From an uncultured Gammaproteobacteria bacterium (GTDB lineage: Bacteria > Pseudomonadota > Gammaproteobacteria > Pseudomonadales > Azotimanducaceae), in contig CAJXBG010000040.1 of assembly GCA_913050215.1 (NCBI GenBank), positions 1 through 32,561 of the forward strand: a DNA stretch of 32,561 nucleotides, given 5' to 3'. The position numbers and the translations under genes were made by a program. The stretch's first letter is position 1; every line of letters begins with the position of its first letter. The notes under the pieces are model-generated. The model saw only the letters and a list, made by a program, of their open reading frames with translations. It did no database searches and was not told where the DNA came from. Shown in pieces: positions 25,446 through 32,561 of this stretch.

Positions 25446-25566
25446 TAGTCTTCGGTCAGCCATCCCGGGTAACCACTATCGCAAATGAGGCGAAAGCCCG
25501 ATTGTCTCTGATCGCGATTATTTTCGTGAATTGCGCTTTGCGGACCGAGTCCGTAGCATCGTTCTG

Positions 25567-26799
25567 ATGTCCGCGTTGAAAAAACAGTTTTTCTGGTACA
25601 TGGCCGGTGTCACTAGCTTTGTAATCCCGATGGGAATTCAGACGATATTATTTCCTTGGCTAGTTGCGGTGCAACTGCAGGAAAGCGCCGATAGGTTAGG
25701 TATCGCGCAGATGAGTACGCAGCTACCCGGGTTATTTCTAATCTTGTTTGGAGGGTTACTTGCCGATCGGTTTGATCAACGCAAGATACTTATTGGCTTT
25801 CATGTCATCGCAGCAATACCCGCCGCTGGACTAGCACTTCTGATGTATCTGGATTTGCTCAGTTACTGGGTGCTTATCGGCTACGCGTTGATGATGGGAA
25901 CGGTAGGTGCTTTCATCCAACCCGCTCGAGATGGGATGTTGAACCGAGTTGCTGGAGATCAATTGCAACGGACAGTGACCGTTACCATGGGGCTGACCTT
26001 TGGTGCGCAAATATTCGGCTTTGCTGCTGCAAGTTTTGCCGATTCTATCGGTGCAATCCCATTATTAATGCTGCACTCTCTGATTGTCTTTTCAGGTGCG
26101 TTGATCTCTCTTAAGTTGAAGCCAGCGCCGCCTCAACCCCAAGATGTAAACGCGGGCTCCCGATTAAATCAAATTAAAAGCGGCCTAAAAGTGGTTATTC
26201 GATCGCCAAGAATGGGTCCTGCGCTTGTCATGATGATGGCCATGAGCACGTTTTATGGGGGCAGTTTTGTCGTGCTCAACCCAATCATCGTCAGAGACGT
26301 TTACCATGGCAGTGCAAGTGATATTTCAATGTCGTTTGCTGCCTTCATGATAGGCACCGTCTTCATAACGATTTTGTTGGTGAGTCTCGGCGGCGTGAAG
26401 AAGCAGGGCAGAGCATTAATGTTGGCGATTTTTATCGGTGGCATTTTTTTGCTGATCGCAGCGACCGGCCTACCTTTTTATGGTTACCTGGCCACACTGT
26501 TTTTCTGGGGAATGTGTGGAGGCGTTGCTATGAGCATGGGCAGGACGCTTATGCAGGAATCTGCGCCGCCGGAATATCGCGCACGGGTCATGTCTGTTTT
26601 CTCGCTGGGTAGTGTTGGAGGCATGCCTATGGGGGCTTTGTTGATGGGGTACTGTGCGGCAAGCATTGGTGGATTGATGACGTTGTGCGTCGCAGTGTTA
26701 GGTATCTGGTTAGTTTTGGCGCTGTTATGGTGGAAGTCAGATTTAGCTAAACTCGAGCCTTTGCCATTGAATCAGCATGAGCCCCTGTTGGCCAAATGA
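25567..26799 (+). CDS. MFS transporter (EntS/MFS_3-like)
   Basis: 410 residues from the ATG at 25567. A TTG at 25531 in frame would add 12 polar residues that do not look like a transporter start. There are twelve predicted membrane helices, the loop 2-3 motif GGLLADRFDQRKILI, and a second-half SMGRTLMQESAPPEYRARVMSVFSLG segment that matches the MFS_3 group including enterobactin exporter EntS. The central loop (about 185-210) is polar. It may import the cluster's substrate or export a product; the sequence does not say which. It ends 20 bp before the convergent TauD-like gene. Confidence 0.9.
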   Translation: MSALKKQFFWYMAGVTSFVIPMGIQTILFPWLVAVQLQESADRLGIAQMSTQLPGLFLILFGGLLADRFDQRKILIGFHVIAAIPAAGLALLMYLDLLSYWVLIGYALMMGTVGAFIQPARDGMLNRVAGDQLQRTVTVTMGLTFGAQIFGFAAASFADSIGAIPLLMLHSLIVFSGALISLKLKPAPPQPQDVNAGSRLNQIKSGLKVVIRSPRMGPALVMMMAMSTFYGGSFVVLNPIIVRDVYHGSASDISMSFAAFMIGTVFITILLVSLGGVKKQGRALMLAIFIGGIFLLIAATGLPFYGYLATLFFWGMCGGVAMSMGRTLMQESAPPEYRARVMSVFSLGSVGGMPMGALLMGYCAASIGGLMTLCVAVLGIWLVLALLWWKSDLAKLEPLPLNQHEPLLAK

Positions 26800-26819
26800 A
26801 AAATAATGGGTACAGCGCA

Positions 26820-27644
26820 TCAAAACGGCTTATCGCCCGCAACGGTTACGCGATACCCGCTACGCACCCTAGGAAAGTAGTCCCACATGGCCAGATGCTG
26901 CACGGCTCGGTTGTCCCAGAATGCAATAGAATCTTTTTTCCACGTAAAGCGACAAACGAATTGCTCCTTTCGGTTGTGGGCGTAGAGAAAGTCGAGGATT
27001 GATCGACTCTCGTCTTCCGGTAAGTCGCAGATATACTGCGTAAAGACCGGACTGACATAGATACCTTTTTTACCCGTTACCGGATGAGTGCGAATGACGG
27101 GATGATCGGCGTAAGGATATTGTTTGTCGCCGGGCTTGCCGTTGATTTGAGCACGGCGGTTGTAGTTTGGGCCGCCATCGTGGCGGGCGCTCAAATCACC
27201 AAGAAATTTTTTCATCGGTGCGCTAAGGGCTTCATAAGCTGCATTGGAACTGGCAAAAAGCGTGTCGCCACCTATCGATGGAACAGTATGTATGTGAAGA
27301 ATAGATCCCATGGGAGGTTCTGGATCGCAACTGACATCTGAATGCCACCGGTGGCCAGCAACTTGCTTCGAGTTTTCGTCAGCGTGAATGCGCAATATCT
27401 CTGGGTGACCCGCAGGCCCAGGTGCAGACGGATGGATATGTAGCGGACCAAAGCGTCGACCGAAATCTTTGTGCTGTTCCAGCGTAATGTCCTGATCCCG
27501 GAAAAAGATGACTTGATGGGCCATCAAGCCGTCATGGATTTCCTGAAATTGTTGATCGCTCAATGGTGCTGACAAGTCCACGCCACTGACCTCGGCGCCC
27601 AGTGTAGGGGTGAGTGGGCGTACCTCAATCGTTTGATAAGACAT
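26820..27644 (-). CDS. TauD/TfdA-family Fe(II)/2-oxoglutarate dioxygenase
   Basis: 274 residues from the ATG at 27644, fixed by a perfect AGGAGG 8 bases upstream. The ATG at 27707 has none. The iron triad is His101 and Asp103 in HRWHSDVS and His250 in RAVQHLAMWDYF. Arg265 in GYRVTVAGDKPF binds 2-oxoglutarate, and the GDKPF ending is like taurine dioxygenase. The enzyme hydroxylates a substrate next to a heteroatom, cleaving sulfonates, sulfate esters or aryloxyalkanoates. The substrate is not evident. It faces the MFS gene and is divergent from the P450 gene, with which it shares an upstream motif. Confidence 0.92.
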   Translation of the reverse strand: MSYQTIEVRPLTPTLGAEVSGVDLSAPLSDQQFQEIHDGLMAHQVIFFRDQDITLEQHKDFGRRFGPLHIHPSAPGPAGHPEILRIHADENSKQVAGHRWHSDVSCDPEPPMGSILHIHTVPSIGGDTLFASSNAAYEALSAPMKKFLGDLSARHDGGPNYNRRAQINGKPGDKQYPYADHPVIRTHPVTGKKGIYVSPVFTQYICDLPEDESRSILDFLYAHNRKEQFVCRFTWKKDSIAFWDNRAVQHLAMWDYFPRVRSGYRVTVAGDKPF

Positions 27645-27681
27645 GAGTATTCCTCCTGAGCGAGCGATGCCAAAGTTCATT

Positions 27682-27697
27682 GGAACCGATTTTATCG
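27682..27697. promoter_or_regulatory. Shared operator-like motif, dioxygenase side
   Basis: GGAACCGATTTTATCG lies 38 bp before the dioxygenase start. It matches 14 of 16 bases of GGAACCGATATTGTCG at 27980-27995 upstream of the P450. The core ATTGG-AA-CCGAT (27679-27690) is a near-palindrome. Confidence 0.5.
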
Positions 27698-27975
27698 CGC
27701 TCTGCAATTAGTGCTTAGCCTTGTATTCTCGCGTTTATGTTAAAAAGCCGAGCACCCTCTTCTGGTCGTGCCGGATAAGCAGGGACGGTATCAATATCGT
27801 CAATCAGAATTCGCGAGGGACACCCTAGTGAGTGAGTTTTAGCGAGACGGCAAGCGGGTGATACCTCTCTAGACTGCATTCACGGGCTCAGGTTGTTTTC
27901 TGCAGACGATCAGCACAATGGGTGGCACGACGCAGATAGACAAACCACAGCGCTGTCAGTTTGATTTCGTCAGGT

Positions 27976-28007
27976 TATCGGAACCGATATTGTCGACAAA
28001 TCGACAA
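27976..28007. promoter_or_regulatory. Paired inverted repeats upstream of the P450 gene
   Basis: TATCGG-AA-CCGATA (27976-27989, perfect 6-bp arms) is directly followed by TTGTCGA-CAAA-TCGACAA (27990-28007, perfect 7-bp arms). The end lies 46 bp before the P450 start. Two adjacent dyads look like a tandem operator for a dimeric regulator, possibly TetR- or GntR-like; no regulator gene is adjacent. Confidence 0.65.
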
Positions 28008-28053
28008 CATCCACTTATCCTATCGCGTCAAATAATATTTTGAGAAAATTCTG

Positions 28054-29373
28054 ATGAGCGAAGTACAAAAAACGGCCAAAAATGCAGAGGCACTCCCGCC
28101 AAGACCGGGTGCCGGTTTTTTTGATGACGGCTTAGAGCATAAGTCAGCTTATGACCTGCCACTAGAGAAATTGAATCCCATCAATCCTCGTTTATGGAGT
28201 GAGCACCAATGGCAAGAGTGTTTTGAGCGGTTACGCGCAGAGGACCCTGTTCACTTTAATGAAACTGAAATTGCGGGTCGTTACTGGTCGCTAACCCGAT
28301 ATGAAGACATAAAAAAGGTTGATGCAGATCATCATAACTTTAGTTCTGCGCATGGCATCACATTGGGCTTTCCGGTGGGAACTGAGCTACCTGAGGGTGC
28401 CCTAAAGACGACAACTTTTATCGCGCAAGACCCACCTGAGCATGATGTGCAGCGCAAAACAGTCACCGGAGTTGTCGCGCCAAGCAACCTTGCCACGATG
28501 GAATCATTGATTCGTCAACGTACCATCGACGTACTCGAATCGCTGCCTGAGGGTGAGACCTTCGACTGGGTAGACAAGGTATCAATTGAACTCACGACGT
28601 TAATGCTGGCGAGCCTCTTTGATTTTCCATTGGAAGATCGTCGTAAACTGACTTTTTGGTCAGACATCGTGTTCGCTATCCCTCAACCCGGCGGTATCAT
28701 TGAATCTGAAGAAGAGAGGCGAGACGGATTGCTAGAGTGTCTGGAATATTTTTCTGGCCTGTGGCAAGAGCGGTTGAAAAATCCGGGTAGTGACCTTGTG
28801 TCGATGTTAGCTCATGGCGAAGACACAAAAAATATGCAACCCATGCATTATTTGGGTAATTTGCTGCTGCTGATCGTGGGCGGTAATGACACAACCCGCA
28901 ACAGTATGTCCGGCAGCGTCTACGGCATGAATAAATTTCCTGATCAGTACCAGAAGCTAAAAGCTAATCCTAGTTTGATACCAAAGATGGTTGCAGAGTT
29001 GATTCGTTGGCAAACGCCGCTCGCTTACATGCGCAGAACCGCAAACAACGATTGTGAAATCGGTGGTAAGCAAATTAAGAAAGATGACCAAATTCTCATG
29101 TGGTATGCATCCGGCAACCGCGATGACGCGGTATTCGATAATGCGAACGACATTGACATAGAGCGACCGAATTCACGCCAGCATCTTTCATTTGGTTTCG
29201 GCATTCACCGTTGCATGGGTAATCGTCTTGCAGAGCTACAGTTAAAGATCCTTTGGGAAGAGATTCTTGCTCGATTCGACAACATTGTTGTGCAGGCTGA
29301 ACCTAAACGAACGCTTTCTTCATTTGTAAATGGTTACACGCATCTGCCTGTTCAGGTTTTCCGCAAACAGTAA
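28054..29373 (+). CDS. Cytochrome P450, CYP153-like
   Basis: 439 residues. It has I-helix GGNDTTRN (276-283), the ExxR motif ELIR (315-318), and the heme loop FGFGIHRCMGN with Cys387. The phrases LLIVGGNDTTRNSMSG and HRCMGNRLAELQLKILWEE are close to CYP153 alkane/fatty-acid omega-hydroxylases, as is the FERLRAEDPVHF start. CYP153 enzymes place a terminal hydroxyl on n-alkanes or related chains and need a ferredoxin and reductase, neither of which is in this window. The ATG lacks a strong ribosome site. A strong terminator follows, so it is a single-gene unit, probably controlled by the upstream dyads. Confidence 0.93.
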   Translation: MSEVQKTAKNAEALPPRPGAGFFDDGLEHKSAYDLPLEKLNPINPRLWSEHQWQECFERLRAEDPVHFNETEIAGRYWSLTRYEDIKKVDADHHNFSSAHGITLGFPVGTELPEGALKTTTFIAQDPPEHDVQRKTVTGVVAPSNLATMESLIRQRTIDVLESLPEGETFDWVDKVSIELTTLMLASLFDFPLEDRRKLTFWSDIVFAIPQPGGIIESEEERRDGLLECLEYFSGLWQERLKNPGSDLVSMLAHGEDTKNMQPMHYLGNLLLLIVGGNDTTRNSMSGSVYGMNKFPDQYQKLKANPSLIPKMVAELIRWQTPLAYMRRTANNDCEIGGKQIKKDDQILMWYASGNRDDAVFDNANDIDIERPNSRQHLSFGFGIHRCMGNRLAELQLKILWEEILARFDNIVVQAEPKRTLSSFVNGYTHLPVQVFRKQ

Positions 29374-29396
29374 GCTGAACAAAGCGCCGCTAACTG

Positions 29397-29429
29397 AACG
29401 ACTTGCACAGGGTATGTGCAAGTCGTTTT
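29397..29429 (+). terminator. Rho-independent terminator of the P450 gene
   Basis: Perfect 13-bp stem (AACGACTTGCACA / TGTGCAAGTCGTT) with a 5-base loop, followed by TTGT on the plus strand. It begins 23 bases after the P450 stop. It may also stop the minus-strand transport operon, which ends at 29467. Confidence 0.9.
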
Positions 29430-29466
29430 GTATTGCCTGTCTGGCGACGACCGTCGCAGGTTTAGT

Positions 29467-30321
29467 TTAGTCTAGCCCAAGTGTTGAGCGATCAAGCGGG
29501 GTCAGTGTCTGATCAGGGTCAATGGAAGGAATAGCGGAAAGCAGTAGCTTTGTATAATCGTGAACCGGGTGTTCAAATAGCTTGTCGACCGGCCCAGATT
29601 CAACAATGCTGCCCTGGTACATTACCAGCGTTTCATCACAGAAATAACGCACCACATTCAGATCATGCGCGACAAACAGATAGGTTAGGTTCATGTCTTG
29701 TTGTAGGTCTTTGAGTAAATTCAGTACCTGCGCTTGCACAGAAACATCCAAAGCAGAAACTGCCTCGTCACAGACCACCAACGCAGGGTTCAGAATCAGC
29801 GCGCGAGCGATACCAATCCGTTGGCGTTGTCCGCCGGAGAACGCGTGGGGAAACCGGCTGACGGCGTCACGATCTAAGCCGACGCGTTCAAGCATATCAA
29901 TCACCCGCTCTCTGTGACTTTCCGCAGATTCTGGTTCATGAATCACCAACGGTTCCGCGACAATCTCACCCACCTTCATTCTGGGGTTTAGCGATGCGAA
30001 GGGGTCCTGAAAGATCATTTGCATTTCTTTGCGGAGTGGCTTCAGTTGATCCTGATTCAGCTGGCAGAGATCGACCGCGCCATGTTGACTCTGAAAAATG
30101 GCAGCACCCTCACTCGGATCTAGCGCGCGAAGTATGGCGCGCACCAGGGTTGTTTTACCTGATCCGGATTCTCCGACAATCCCTAGGTTGCCACCTTGCG
30201 GCAGTGAGAAGGAGACTTTGTTGACGGCGGTCATTTCTGACACCTGACGACGAAAAATGCCTTGTTCCATGACAGGAAAGCGCACGCTAAGGTTAGAGAC
30301 GTCGAGTAAGGCCGTCATCAC
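29467..30321 (-). CDS. Peptide/opine ABC transporter ATPase, OppF/DppF-like
   Basis: 284 residues. Walker A GESGSGKTT (50-58), Q-loop QMIFQDPFASLNPRM, signature FSGGQRQRIGIARAL, Walker B LVVCDEAVSALDV and H-loop FVAHD are intact. MEQGIFRRQ near the start is the typical OppF lead-in. The Cys-containing C-terminal domain (CxFxxRC) found in most OppF/DppF proteins is missing; the protein ends soon after HPVHDYTKLLLSAIP. Its start overlaps the stop of the preceding ATPase gene by 4 bases (ATGA). With the latter it forms the heterodimeric motor of the importer. Confidence 0.92.
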   Translation of the reverse strand: MMTALLDVSNLSVRFPVMEQGIFRRQVSEMTAVNKVSFSLPQGGNLGIVGESGSGKTTLVRAILRALDPSEGAAIFQSQHGAVDLCQLNQDQLKPLRKEMQMIFQDPFASLNPRMKVGEIVAEPLVIHEPESAESHRERVIDMLERVGLDRDAVSRFPHAFSGGQRQRIGIARALILNPALVVCDEAVSALDVSVQAQVLNLLKDLQQDMNLTYLFVAHDLNVVRYFCDETLVMYQGSIVESGPVDKLFEHPVHDYTKLLLSAIPSIDPDQTLTPLDRSTLGLD

Positions 30322-31262
30322 CGCAGCGCCTCGGGTATCTGGTCAATCGGCAAGGCGACCTTTTGGTCATCCTTGATAGTGACGAGCGGATAGGGCAATA
30401 AATTTTCCTCGGTCAGTAGCTCGGCGACTGTGTCCAGCCGACCCGTTGTCGCGGGCGTTGGGATCGCTGCCAATAGTGCTTGGGTGTAAGGGTGAACTGG
30501 GCGCTTCAGAATCTGACGTACCGTACCCACTTCGAGTACCCGCCCCCTGTGCATAACCACCACGTCGTCTGCGAGTTGCGCGACGACCGCTAAATCGTGG
30601 GTGATAAACAGTACGCTAGTATCAAGCGCTGACTTCAATTCTCGAATGAGCGCAAGAATCTCCGCTTGGATAGTGACGTCAAGCGCAGTTGTAGGTTCGT
30701 CGCAGATCAGCAATTCGGGATCACAGACCAGTGCCATGGCGATGACCACCCGTTGACGCATACCACCCGAGAACTCAAACGGGTATTGGTTCATCCGCTG
30801 TTCAGCATCATTTATGCCTACCCGCTTTAACATCTCACAGGCACGAGCAAAAGCTTCTGCTTTTGTAACCTGGCGGTGGGTCAAGATCGCCTCCGTGACT
30901 TGATCGCCTATAGTATGCACCGGAGATAGTGCTGTCATCGGTTCCTGAAATATCATGGCCATTTTCCCACCACGTAAATCGAAAAGCTCGTCACTGTTAT
31001 CGGGAATCTGCAAGACGTCGATCGTCTCTTTGCCGGCAGGTGTGAATAGTATTTGGCCGCTTGTGACTCGACCTGGCCGCTGGATGAGTCTCATCATCGC
31101 TAACGCTGTAATAGATTTTCCCGACCCAGACTCGCCAACAATCGCGGTCGTTCGGCCATGTTTGATGTCAAGATCAATGCCCTTGAGTGCTTCGGTGGTG
31201 CCGAGCTCGCTATCAAATGCTACGTGCAAATCATGAATGGAGACGAGATTACGGTTTGTCAT
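30318..31262 (-). CDS. Peptide/opine ABC transporter ATPase, OppD/DppD-like
   Basis: 314 residues. Walker A GESGSGKS (43-50), Q-loop [20 protein letters not shown], signature [15 protein letters not shown], Walker [15 protein letters not shown] and H-loop FITHD are intact. [17 protein letters not shown] closes the nucleotide-binding domain, as in OppD. The short tail lacks the usual Cys-rich element. Overlaps of 4 bases on each side (31259-31262 and 30318-30321) show tight translational coupling. Confidence 0.93.
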   Translation of the reverse strand: MTNRNLVSIHDLHVAFDSELGTTEALKGIDLDIKHGRTTAIVGESGSGKSITALAMMRLIQRPGRVTSGQILFTPAGKETIDVLQIPDNSDELFDLRGGKMAMIFQEPMTALSPVHTIGDQVTEAILTHRQVTKAEAFARACEMLKRVGINDAEQRMNQYPFEFSGGMRQRVVIAMALVCDPELLICDEPTTALDVTIQAEILALIRELKSALDTSVLFITHDLAVVAQLADDVVVMHRGRVLEVGTVRQILKRPVHPYTQALLAAIPTPATTGRLDTVAELLTEENLLPYPLVTIKDDQKVALPIDQIPEALR

Positions 31263-32389
31263 CCTGCGTTCCCCCCATAGGGATCAGCCGCGTCGCGCAT
31301 GCCATCGCCTAATAAATTGAAAGCGATCACCACAAGAATCACAAATACGCCAGGAATAAGTAACCAGGGGGTCAATACAATGACCTGATAGTTTTGCGCC
31401 TGCTGTAGCAGTACGCCCCAACTGACAACAGGAGAGCGTAATCCAACACCTAAAAATGACAAAGCAGTTTCCGCTAGGATCATGCCCGGTATAGCGAGCG
31501 TTGCCGTGGTGATAATGTGACTCATAAACGAGGGCAGCAGGTGTCGAGTGATGATTCTGAACTGACTAGCACCCATCAGTCTTGCGGCAACGACAAAGTC
31601 TTCTTCGCGTAATGCCAAAAACCGTCCCCTAACGACACGAGCGAGTCCTGTCCATTGAATAAGTGAGAGGATGACGATAATGCCAAAATACACGGTAAGG
31701 GGTGACCAATGTACGGGGAGGGCGGCAGAAAGAGCCATCCATAAAGGTAGCGTAGGAATGCTTTGAAGCACTTCGATTGATCGTTGAATCAAATTATCAA
31801 CACGGCCGCCGAGATACCCTGCGAGCCCACCAATAAGAACGCCGAGTACAATCGTTAAAGCGACGCCAATTAATCCGAGGCTGAGGGATATACGAGCACC
31901 ATAAATGACGCGGCTAAAAATATCTCGCCCTAGTTTATCTGTGCCGAAAAAGTGTAGGTAGTGATTTGCTTCGACGGTCACGAAATGACGATTGGCGCGA
32001 AATAAATTCCAGAACTCGTATTCAATTCCACCAGCGAAAAACCGCAACGGATAACGCTGTGATTTGTCTTCCTCGTATTCTCTCACCCAGGTGTCTGGAT
32101 TGATGTGTAAATGATAGCCATAAACAAACGGACGAAGATGAAAGTCTCCTTTTTCATCGACAAAGTGAATTTCCTGAGGCGGTGCAAATATCGCCTTAGA
32201 GTTTCGCCAACTCGGGTCGTAAGGAGCAAAGAACTCACAGAAAGCGGCAACAAAATAGATGGCGATAAGAAACATACCAGAGGCAACGGCCAGCCTATGG
32301 CGTTTAAATCGTAACCAGGTGAGTTGTGCCGAAGATAATTCTGCCGTCGCCGCTTTATCGATGGTTGCTTGATTGCGTAGACTAGTCAA
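31259..32389 (-). CDS. Peptide/opine ABC transporter permease, OppC/DppC-like with long periplasmic insert
   Basis: 376 residues from a TTG start, fixed by GAGGA 6 bases upstream and by overlap with the oppB-like stop. An N-terminal membrane helix (about 33-53) is followed by a periplasmic insert of about 100 residues (55-155; includes HFVDEKGDFHLRPFVYGYHL). The permease core then shows HFFGTDKLGRDIFSRVIYGARISL and, in the coupling loop, LMGASQFRIITRHLLPS, with the end NLLGDGMRDAADPYG. OppC proteins of usual length are about 300 residues; long-insert forms are known in peptide/opine importers. The periplasmic insert may touch the binding protein. Confidence 0.92.
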   Translation of the reverse strand: MTSLRNQATIDKAATAELSSAQLTWLRFKRHRLAVASGMFLIAIYFVAAFCEFFAPYDPSWRNSKAIFAPPQEIHFVDEKGDFHLRPFVYGYHLHINPDTWVREYEEDKSQRYPLRFFAGGIEYEFWNLFRANRHFVTVEANHYLHFFGTDKLGRDIFSRVIYGARISLSLGLIGVALTIVLGVLIGGLAGYLGGRVDNLIQRSIEVLQSIPTLPLWMALSAALPVHWSPLTVYFGIIVILSLIQWTGLARVVRGRFLALREEDFVVAARLMGASQFRIITRHLLPSFMSHIITTATLAIPGMILAETALSFLGVGLRSPVVSWGVLLQQAQNYQVIVLTPWLLIPGVFVILVVIAFNLLGDGMRDAADPYGGNAG

Positions 32390-32561
32390 AGCGAATCCTC
32401 GGATCGAGAACAGCTAGAAGGATGTCCGAAAGCAGCATGCCAAGGACTGTCAGAATACTGAGAAGCATAATGAAACTGCCTGCTAGATACATGTCTTGGC
32501 TAAGTAGGGCCTGTAATAACAAGGGTCCCGTTGTTGGCAGATTGAGTACGATGGAAACAAT
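32382..32561 (-). CDS. Peptide/opine ABC transporter permease, OppB/DppB-like, C-terminal part
   Basis: An open frame from the window edge to the stop at 32382-32384, 59 codons. It reads LNLPTTGPLLLQALLSQDMY and ends VLDPRIRFD, which is the usual end of OppB/DppB permeases (a turn, a last membrane helix, then LxDPRIR). The N-terminal part lies outside. It precedes the oppC-like gene and overlaps its TTG start by 8 bases. A substrate-binding protein gene would be expected further upstream on this strand, beyond the window. Confidence 0.88.
   Translation of the reverse strand: MVSIVLNLPTTGPLLLQALLSQDMYLAGSFIMLLSILTVLGMLLSDILLAVLDPRIRFD

Larger units (their letters stand above)
27645..28053. 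promoter_or_regulatory. Divergent regulatory region between dioxygenase and P450 genes
   Basis: 409 bp with no gene. It carries the two related motifs at 27682 and 27980 and the inverted repeat that adjoins the second. I see no clear -35/-10 pair by eye. Confidence 0.6.

Noticed and set aside
25541-25553. CGGAC-CGA-GTCCG dyad before the MFS gene
   Set aside because: Arms of only 5 bp with no partner site; not enough to call an operator.
1-32561. CRISPR arrays, insertion sequences, integrases or prophage genes
   Set aside because: I saw no regularly spaced repeats, transposase or phage motifs anywhere in the window.

Overview
The window is chromosomal DNA of a Gram-negative bacterium, most likely an aerobic, probably marine, gammaproteobacterium. 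This is inferred from the TonB-dependent receptor, an outer-membrane lifestyle, roughly balanced base composition, a valine-degradation operon with a divergent LysR gene, and a mix of CYP153, CaiB-type CoA transferase, luciferase-like oxidoreductase and TauD-type genes. There is no rRNA or tRNA gene to fix the taxonomy. I see no insertion sequence, integrase, CRISPR array or phage gene.

Layout. (1) 1-2100: a truncated membrane protein, an exported two-repeat protein with its own terminator, a 13-bp tandem repeat, and a CPBP-family intramembrane protease. (2) 2174-8169, minus strand: a tightly packed five-gene operon made of a small exported His/Cys protein, a TonB-dependent receptor, a NosF-like ABC ATPase and two ABC-2 permeases of the DUF3526 type. 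It diverges from (3) an alkaline-ceramidase-like membrane hydrolase (8575-9537). The space between them holds a strong inverted repeat overlapping a sigma70-like promoter. (4) 9659-15147, minus strand: valine/isobutyrate catabolism, in order isobutyryl-CoA dehydrogenase, enoyl-CoA hydratase, 3-hydroxyisobutyryl-CoA hydrolase, 3-hydroxyisobutyrate dehydrogenase. It ends not with the usual MmsA but with an AdhE/EutE/SauS-type CoA-acylating aldehyde dehydrogenase. A LysR regulator (15333-16256) is divergent.

(5) 16427-18228: a START-like lipoprotein that appears to use a CTG start, and a convergent haloalkane-dehalogenase-like hydrolase. (6) 18640-26799, plus strand: luciferase-like oxidoreductase, family III CoA transferase, cytoplasmic GH3 beta-glycosidase with a PA14 insertion, a D-aminoacylase-like amidohydrolase with an altered metal site, and an MFS transporter. 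A convergent TauD-like dioxygenase and then a divergent CYP153 P450 follow. The TauD and P450 genes share a quasi-palindromic upstream motif. (7) 29467-32561, minus strand: oppB(partial)-C-D-F-like peptide/opine ABC importer with overlapping genes.

The two most promising possibly undescribed systems are the TonB receptor plus DUF3526 ABC operon with its divergent ceramidase-like gene (about 2174-9537), and the catabolic cluster at 18640-29373, which reads as a pathway for a glycosylated or acylated organic compound whose substrate I cannot name.
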